DNA of 32,428 nucleotides from Terriglobia bacterium (GTDB lineage: Bacteria; Acidobacteriota; Terriglobia; Bryobacterales; UBA6623), in contig VXRL01000044.1 of assembly GCA_009838515.1 (NCBI GenBank), positions 1-32,428 of the forward strand, written 5' to 3'. Positions within the stretch are counted from its first letter, which is position 1; each line of letters begins with the position of its first letter. The notes below the pieces were generated by a model. That model had not been told where the DNA came from. It worked only from the letters and a program-made list of their open reading frames with translations, and did not search any database. Shown in pieces: positions 28,021 through 32,428 of this stretch. The translations under genes were made by a program, and so were the position numbers.

Positions 28021-28968
28021 CTATCGCGGGCGGAATTTTTGCACGCGCTGGTTCTTGATCTCGCTGACGAAGACGTTGCCCTCGGCGTCCACGGCGATAT
28101 GGTGGCCGAAGTTCAGGTCCCCTGGCATGCGGCCGTTCCGACCGAAGGCTCCAAGCACCTCGCCGTCCAGGCTCACCTTCACGATCCGGTCGTTGTGGCC
28201 GTCAGCCATCATCAGCGTCCCGTCGGGGTGGAAGTCAAGGCCCCACGGCGAGCCAACGTGGTCCCACTGGGTCAGGAACTTCCCGTCGGCATCGAATATC
28301 TGCACACGGTAGTTCTCGCGATCGCCTACGTAGACGCGGCCCTGCTGGTCCACTACGACCGTGTGCGGCAAGTCGAATTCGCCCTCGCCCTTGCCGGGCT
28401 TGCCCCAGGCCGTGATGTAGCGCCCCTCCTTGGAGAACTTCACCACTCGCGAATTGCCATAGCCGTCGGTGACGTATATCTCGCCGTTCGGGCCGAAGGC
28501 CACGTCGGTGGGGCGGTTGAATAATTCATCGGATTCCCCGCTCTGTCCGCGGCGACCGAAAACCATCCGCACGCGCCCGCTCGGATCCATCTTCAGCACT
28601 TGATGCGTGTCGTTGTCCACGGTCCAGATGTTGCCTTCCGGGTCAATGCGGATAGCATGCGCCCGGATGAACATGTCGTCGCCCCACGACCTGACCATCC
28701 GACCATCTGGCGCGAACTCCATGATCGGGCGCACGCCGCGATGAAACACGTACACGTGCCCCTTGCCGTCCACGGCCACGCCCGGCGCCTCTCCGAAACT
28801 CCAGCCGGGCGGAAGGCTCGGCCACTCCGCATCGGCGGCGTACTGCATCGCGGGAAAGTCGGCTGCCACAGCTACAGGTGAGAGCCCGCAGGCGAATGCA
28901 AGTGACAGAACGGTTAGCCACGTGGGCCGGCGTAGATTTCGCACGATAGACCTCGACTTCAGCGACAT
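28021..28968 (-). CDS. Exported NHL-repeat/PAL-like beta-propeller
   Basis: This 315-residue protein has a signal peptide (TWLTVLSLAFACGLSPVAVAA) followed by NHL-type propeller blades. Each blade has a form of G-x-x-x-VD-x-x-G-x-(V/I)-Y-V-x-D-x-x-N-x-R-V-x-x-F, for example GVAVDGKGHVYVFHRG, AIRIDPEGNIWTVDNDTH, DVAFGPNGEIYVTDGYGNS, TVVVDQQGRVYVGDRENY and HIAVDAEGNVFVSEIKNQ. It resembles peptidyl-alpha-hydroxyglycine alpha-amidating lyase (PAL), but bacterial members of this group are mostly uncharacterised, and I could not verify catalytic residues beyond scattered Tyr, His and Arg. The ATG at 28968 lacks a clear ribosome-binding site. It is divergent from the DUF1080 gene and convergent with GGT. 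It could bind or process exported small molecules or peptides. Confidence 0.82.
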   Translation of the reverse strand: MSLKSRSIVRNLRRPTWLTVLSLAFACGLSPVAVAADFPAMQYAADAEWPSLPPGWSFGEAPGVAVDGKGHVYVFHRGVRPIMEFAPDGRMVRSWGDDMFIRAHAIRIDPEGNIWTVDNDTHQVLKMDPSGRVRMVFGRRGQSGESDELFNRPTDVAFGPNGEIYVTDGYGNSRVVKFSKEGRYITAWGKPGKGEGEFDLPHTVVVDQQGRVYVGDRENYRVQIFDADGKFLTQWDHVGSPWGLDFHPDGTLMMADGHNDRIVKVSLDGEVLGAFGRNGRMPGDLNFGHHIAVDAEGNVFVSEIKNQRVQKFRPR

Positions 28969-29338
28969 GTCCGCGAATCCACGGTCTCGGTTCGCGGCAG
29001 GTCAGAATTCGGCGAACAGCATAGCCGATTCGCCCGGTCCCCGCCACTGGACCGGCCGCATCGGACTGGCCGGATCCCAGCGTCCCGCCGACCGGATTAG
29101 CCTCAACAGCCCCAGGCTGCTGCCGTGGCGGACCTTGTCCCGCCTCGGCTGAGCTAGCGGTAGAGCAGGCGATGAGATAGTGGCGCGGACCGAGCGGATT
29201 CGATCGCGGCGGTTCGCATCGGTAAGACCTGGGAAGAATGTTTCCGACGCACGCCGAAAGCTCCCGAGGCAATGCTTGGGCGCGCGTTCATCTGGGATAA
29301 AATGATGCACCCAGCCTGAATTGGCGCGCGGGAACCAC
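28969..29338. other. Divergent intergenic region, PAL-like and DUF1080 genes
   Basis: No gene is supported here. The right part contains the promoter candidate described separately for the DUF1080 gene. The left ~300 bases should include the control region for the propeller gene; I see no confident hexamers or repeats in it. Confidence 0.4.
29276..29303 (+). promoter_or_regulatory. Candidate promoter of DUF1080 gene
   Basis: TTGGGC (29276-29281) and TAAAAT (29298-29303) are separated by 16 bases and lie 35 bases before the GTG at 29339. The -10 is one of the most AT-rich spots in this GC-rich neighbourhood. The -35 matches consensus at four positions. Confidence 0.4.
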
Positions 29339-29998
29339 GTGAAGCAAACCCTCCTGCAGCTTGTCGCAACGTTGCTCGTTGTCGGGATTCCGGCCTTCTC
29401 CCAGCCCAACCGACTCACCGAAGTCGAGCGGGACGAGGGCTACGTTCTGCTCTTCGACGGGCGTAGCCTAGATGGCTGGGACGGCGACCCCGACCTGTGG
29501 TCTGTTCGGGACGGCTCGATTGTCGGCTCGAGCGACAGCCATCCAGTCGACACCAACACGTTCCTGATTTACCAGAAATCGTTCGACGACTTCGTCCTGA
29601 GGCTCGAAGTCCGGCTGCGGAACGGCAATAGCGGCATCCAGTTTCGGAGCGAGCACGTGCCGGGTCCCGGCTGGATCGTCCGTGGCTACCAAGCGGATCT
29701 CTCGGATGCCGGAGCTCGTTCGGCTTGGGGCAACTTCTACGAAGAAAGAGGCCGCGGCCGCAGTCTGATGGCCACGCCGGACGAAGGCTGGCGGCGCGCG
29801 AAGGATATCGTGCTGTCCCGGGGATGGAATCGCTACGAGATCCGCGCCGAGGGCAATCGCGTGCGACTGACGCTCAATGGCAAAGTGACCTTCGAAGGCA
29901 CCGACGACCGGGCCAAAGCCGGTATCGTCGCGATCCAACTCCACTCGGGGCCCGCCATGCAGGTCGAGTGTCGCAGCATTCGGATCAAGCCGCTGTAG
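29339..29998 (+). CDS. DUF1080 (3-keto-disaccharide hydrolase-like) exported protein
   Basis: This 219-residue protein has a signal peptide (KQTLLQLVATLLVVGIPAFSQ) and a concanavalin-like DUF1080 domain. Family segments are VLLFDGRSLDGW near the start, WSVRDGSIVGSS, FLIYQKSFDDFVLRLEVRL, NSGIQFRSEH, RGYQADL, and the C-terminal AGIVAIQLHSGPAMQVECRSIRIKPL. Some members hydrolyse 3-keto-glycosides made by GMC- or Gfo/Idh-type oxidoreductases, so there may be a functional tie with the GMC enzyme about 19 kb away, although they are not in one operon. The GTG start at 29339 follows a GCGGGAA and is the only start that begins the signal peptide cleanly. The length is normal for the family. Confidence 0.9.
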   Translation: MKQTLLQLVATLLVVGIPAFSQPNRLTEVERDEGYVLLFDGRSLDGWDGDPDLWSVRDGSIVGSSDSHPVDTNTFLIYQKSFDDFVLRLEVRLRNGNSGIQFRSEHVPGPGWIVRGYQADLSDAGARSAWGNFYEERGRGRSLMATPDEGWRRAKDIVLSRGWNRYEIRAEGNRVRLTLNGKVTFEGTDDRAKAGIVAIQLHSGPAMQVECRSIRIKPL

Positions 29999-30108
29999 GC
30001 GCAGGCCGAGACGGGCTTCCCCTCGCGTCGGGGGCCAATGTCGACCCGACGAGCCCCGGATCACTAGCCTAGAGGCGACTCTCGGCGCGCCGCCGGCGGA
30101 ACCCGAAA

Positions 30109-30131
30109 CGCAGCCGCATCACTAGGCTGCG
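30109..30131. terminator. 7-bp hairpin between DUF1080 and cold-shock genes
   Basis: CGCAGCC (30109-30115) and GGCTGCG (30125-30131) form a perfect stem with a nine-base loop. On the minus strand the stem is followed by TTTCGGG, giving a short T run suitable for ending the cold-shock transcript. It also lies behind the plus-strand DUF1080 gene. Confidence 0.42.
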
Positions 30132-30274
30132 GTGGCTTGATTCAACCACTTCCGTCCAAGACTAGCCCCGCGCACTTTACCCAAGTGCTCGAGGGAGGCG
30201 CGAATATTCCGGCGCGAATAGACGACTCCAATCCAGACGGCCCTCCGGTCGGCGGGATTGGAGTGTCGAGTCGA

Positions 30275-30484
30275 CTAGGCAAGCGCGACGTTCTCGGCGC
30301 GGGGGCCCTTCGGGCCCTCGCCGATCGTAAACGTCACGCTGTCCCCTTCGCGCATGGAATTGAACGGCGTGTCCGTGCATGCGGAGTGGTGGAAGAAGTA
30401 TTCGGTGCCGTCGGATGCAGCGATGAAGCCGAAGCCCCTATCGGTGAGCCGCTTGATCGTGCCGGTGCCGGTGGAAGGTGTCAT
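30275..30484 (-). CDS. Cold-shock-domain protein (CspA family)
   Basis: This 69-residue protein is a single cold-shock domain that binds single-stranded nucleic acid and melts RNA structure. RNP1 reads RGFGFIAAS and RNP2 reads EYFFHHS; the first strand TGTIKRL and the end GEGPKGPRAENVALA are typical. Length equals that of CspA. AAAGGA is well placed before the ATG at 30484. On the minus strand a possible promoter at 30663-30692 would give a leader of about 170 bases, which includes a hairpin; long structured leaders are usual for cold-inducible csp genes. It converges on the DUF1080 gene and is divergent from sulfatase 2. Confidence 0.95.
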   Translation of the reverse strand: MTPSTGTGTIKRLTDRGFGFIAASDGTEYFFHHSACTDTPFNSMREGDSVTFTIGEGPKGPRAENVALA

Positions 30485-30576
30485 GTGTGAGTCCTTTGAC
30501 TATGGTCTGCGGAAATAGACCGTGAACGCCCCGAGGCATTGTCGGGTTGAGGATGACAGTGCGCTCAGTATCCTGA

Positions 30577-30594
30577 TGAGGCCGCACGGCCTCA
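30577..30594 (-). promoter_or_regulatory. Hairpin in the csp leader
   Basis: TGAGGCC and GGCCTCA form a perfect 7-bp stem with a GCAC loop. If the csp transcript begins near 30656, this lies in its 5' leader about 95 bases before the start codon. It may contribute to temperature or stability control, by analogy with csp leaders in general. Confidence 0.3.
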
Positions 30595-30662
30595 CGGCCT
30601 ACTGCAACTGCTTTGGTGAGGATTGGACAGCCAGCGCCAAGTCTCAAGAAAGTAGTGACTTG

Positions 30663-30692
30663 AGCATAACATTGTTCCACCACCTTGACCAA
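30663..30692 (-). promoter_or_regulatory. Candidate csp promoter
   Basis: On the minus strand, TTGGTC (30692-30687) and TATGCT (30668-30663) are separated by 18 bases. The -10 matches consensus at four of six positions. The start of transcription would fall near 30656. Confidence 0.33.
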
Positions 30693-30716
30693 CCCTGTCG
30701 GAAGGATTGTTGCGCG

Positions 30717-30764
30717 GATTTGAAAATGAGCCCTCTTACGGATCTAGAAATGAGCCCTGCAGAC
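30717..30764 (+). repeat. Imperfect 24-bp tandem duplication
   Basis: Two adjacent 24-base units, 30717-30740 and 30741-30764, share GAT at their starts and an identical AAATGAGCCCT core (30724-30734 and 30748-30758). The outer bases differ. They lie about 80 bases before the sulfatase 2 start. Confidence 0.5.
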
Positions 30765-30844
30765 TCTTCGCGAGGCGGGAGGACAGGCAGCGTTACCTAG
30801 CCACGATCCGGTTGCAGTCGTCCGCTGGTAGAATCGATACCCGC

Positions 30845-32308
30845 ATGATTCCCATTTCCTCGCACCTTCGAACCGGGCGCGTGGCCGCCTTCTCAATCCT
30901 GATGCTCAGCGTCTTCGGATGCGCCGCTCCGGAGCAACCGGCCGATCCCCGCCCCAACTTCGTCCTGGTTATGGCCGACGACATGGGGTGGGGCCAAACC
31001 GGCTACTACAACCATCCCGTTCTGGAGACTCCGCAGCTCGACGCCATGGCTGCGGCCGGATTGCGGTTCGACCGCTTCTACGCCGGCGCGCCGAACTGCT
31101 CGCCCACGCGCGCCACCGTGATGACGGGCCGGACACACGATCGCACAGGTGTCCAGGACCACGGCTATGCGCTGCGGCGGCAAGAGCGGACGATTGCCCG
31201 CGCCTTGGACGAAGCAGGCTATGCCACCGGACACTTCGGCAAGTGGCACCTCAACGGGCTGCGCGGCCCGGGCGTGCCGATTCTGGCCGAGGACGCGCAC
31301 AACCCTGGGGTGTTCGGATTCGATACGTGGCTGTCGGTGACGAACTTTTTCGAGCGCGACCCCCTGATGAGCCGCGAGGGCCTGTTCGTGCAGCACCAAG
31401 GAGACTCGTCTGAGGTGATCGTCGCTGAGGCGCTGCGCTTCATGCGACGGCAAGTGGAGCAATCCAACCCGTTCTTGGCGGTGATCTGGTACGGCACGCC
31501 CCACTCCCCGTGGATCGCTTCCGAGGAGGACCGGGCGGCCTTCGCCAGCTTGGACGAAGACTCCCAGCATCACTACGGCGAGTTGGTCGCCATGGATCGC
31601 AGCATCGGCGCGCTGCGCGCTGGCTTGCGGGAGTTGCAGGTCGAGCGCAACACGGTGCTTTGGTTTACCAGCGACAACGGCGGGCTTCCCCGGATCGAGC
31701 CGGGAACCGTCGGTGGCCTGAGGGGGTTCAAGGGCAGCCTATACGAGGGCGGCATCCGGGTGCCCGCGATTATCGAGTGGCCGGACGGCATCCAGCAAGC
31801 CGGCGTCAGGGAGTTCCCGGCCGCCACGATGGATATCTTCCCTACTATCTCGGCGATAGCCGGCCTGCCTCCCGAGGCAGCGTTGCAACCCCAAGATGGC
31901 ATCGACTTGCAGCCGCTGTTTGAGGGCGAACTCGGACAGCGAGGGCAGCCGATAGGATTCCGTCACTCCGGGCGAATCGCTTTGATCGACAACAACCTCA
32001 AGATCGTCAGGAACGACGCAGATAGTGGGGCGTACGAGGTCTTCGACCTGGCCGCCGACCCGAACGAAACCACAGAAATTTCGGCGGAGCGGCCTGAGGA
32101 AGCGGCCCGGCTGCGCGAAGCCGTGGAAGCTTGGAATGCATCCGTCGAAGCCAGCGCCAACGGTGCGGACTATCCGGGCGGAGACTTTGACAGCAAGGAG
32201 TCGGATCCTCACTGGTGGATGACCCAGGACGGGTACGCGCCCTATGTCGACGAGTGGCGAGGGCGGCCGGAGTACGTGCGCTACATCGAGCGCGAACTCG
32301 GGCCGTGA
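30845..32308 (+). CDS. Exported S1-family sulfatase (sulfatase 2), probable lipoprotein
   Basis: This 487-residue type I sulfatase has its formylglycine Cys85 in NCSPTRATVMTGR, a C-x-P-T-R variant of the maturation motif. Other active-site segments are FVLVMADDMGWGQ, GHFGKWHL, WYGTPHSPW and WFTSDNGGLP, and LYEGGIRVPAIIEWP is the usual structural motif. The N-terminal hydrophobic segment ends VFGC, a plausible lipobox, so the protein may be lipid-anchored. Compared with sulfatase 1 it lacks a similar C-terminal tail and ends with an aromatic-rich region (DPHWWMTQDGYAPYVDEW). The two are not recent duplicates. The ATG at 30845 begins the signal; the frame is open back to 30707 without a signal-like sequence. 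It is divergent from csp. Confidence 0.9.
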   Translation: MIPISSHLRTGRVAAFSILMLSVFGCAAPEQPADPRPNFVLVMADDMGWGQTGYYNHPVLETPQLDAMAAAGLRFDRFYAGAPNCSPTRATVMTGRTHDRTGVQDHGYALRRQERTIARALDEAGYATGHFGKWHLNGLRGPGVPILAEDAHNPGVFGFDTWLSVTNFFERDPLMSREGLFVQHQGDSSEVIVAEALRFMRRQVEQSNPFLAVIWYGTPHSPWIASEEDRAAFASLDEDSQHHYGELVAMDRSIGALRAGLRELQVERNTVLWFTSDNGGLPRIEPGTVGGLRGFKGSLYEGGIRVPAIIEWPDGIQQAGVREFPAATMDIFPTISAIAGLPPEAALQPQDGIDLQPLFEGELGQRGQPIGFRHSGRIALIDNNLKIVRNDADSGAYEVFDLAADPNETTEISAERPEEAARLREAVEAWNASVEASANGADYPGGDFDSKESDPHWWMTQDGYAPYVDEWRGRPEYVRYIERELGP

Positions 32309-32428
32309 AGCTAGCGGGACCCGTCCACGCCTCCAGCCCGGCCGAGCCGTGGCGCCCCCGGGCCCGGGGGGGGGGGGGGGGTGGGAGGGGGGGGGAGATT
32401 GGGGGCGGGCCGCGGCGGGGCGGGGGGG
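32309..32428. other. Low-complexity G-rich window edge
   Basis: From about 32350 the sequence is nearly all G and C with long G runs. This is not seen elsewhere in the window except at its first bases, and looks like poor consensus at a contig end. Confidence 0.7.

Larger units (their letters stand above)
30485..30844. other. Divergent intergenic region, csp and sulfatase 2
   Basis: No gene is supported. Contents are a hairpin TGAGGCC-gcac-GGCCTCA (30577-30594), a candidate csp promoter (30663-30692), and an imperfect 24-bp tandem duplication (30717-30764). The base composition is less GC-rich than the genes around it. Confidence 0.5.

Noticed and set aside
32350..32428. G-run end as a biological G-quadruplex or origin feature
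   Set aside because: Both window ends show the same degraded G-rich pattern, which is more simply explained by poor assembly.

Overview
This is a high-GC bacterial window with dense genes on both strands. Its gene content fits Acidobacteriota or a related, planctomycete-like lineage. The pointers are an Oar-type TonB-dependent receptor with an N-terminal carboxypeptidase-regulatory domain, a PSD1 (DUF1549/DUF1553) cytochrome paired with a DUF1501 protein, two formylglycine-type sulfatases, a DUF1080 protein, and a leucine-rich-repeat protein with a planctomycete-style tail. The phylum is inferred from gene content only. No rRNA, tRNA, CRISPR array or intact insertion sequence was seen. Both window ends run into G-rich low-complexity sequence that looks like poor assembly.

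Layout. 1-2.9 kb: a 5'-truncated GlmS-family protein (+) converges on a secreted M48 metalloprotease (-). 2.9-6.8 kb: a PLP-dependent class V aminotransferase-fold enzyme, a GNAT acetyltransferase and a secreted GH32 fructan/sucrose hydrolase (all +), with two gene-poor gaps of about 400 bp. 7-8.3 kb: an R2-like ligand-binding oxidase (R2lox), then a VapB antitoxin with only a stub of VapC behind it. 8.3-10.6 kb: a GMC oxidoreductase with a four-cysteine cluster and a YCII-domain protein. 10.8-14 kb: two coupled permeases, one NCS2-like with an extra C-terminal domain and one SLC13-like. 14.2-16.3 kb: an unrecognised protein and a two-domain extradiol-dioxygenase-like VOC protein. 16.4-18.9 kb: the LRR protein (-) and sulfatase 1 (+). 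19-26.2 kb: the TonB-dependent receptor (-), divergent from the overlapping PSD1-DUF1501 pair (+). 26.3-32.3 kb: gamma-glutamyltransferase, an NHL/PAL-like propeller (-), DUF1080, a cold-shock protein (-) and sulfatase 2.

Working together. Many products are predicted to be exported: GH32, two sulfatases, the receptor, PSD1, the Tat-dependent DUF1501 protein, GGT, the propeller, DUF1080 and M48. With the GMC oxidoreductase and two permeases, this suggests a scavenger of glycans (possibly sulfated) and small organic compounds. There is no SusD-like protein or dedicated regulator, so a single polysaccharide-utilisation locus cannot be claimed.

The most unusual items are the NCS2-like permease carrying a degenerate RsbW/HATPase-like C-terminal domain, the SLC13-like partner that has lost both SNT motifs, the GlmS-family protein altered at glutamine-binding positions and at the C-terminal Lys, the R2lox with its crosslink residues preserved, and the orphaned VapB.
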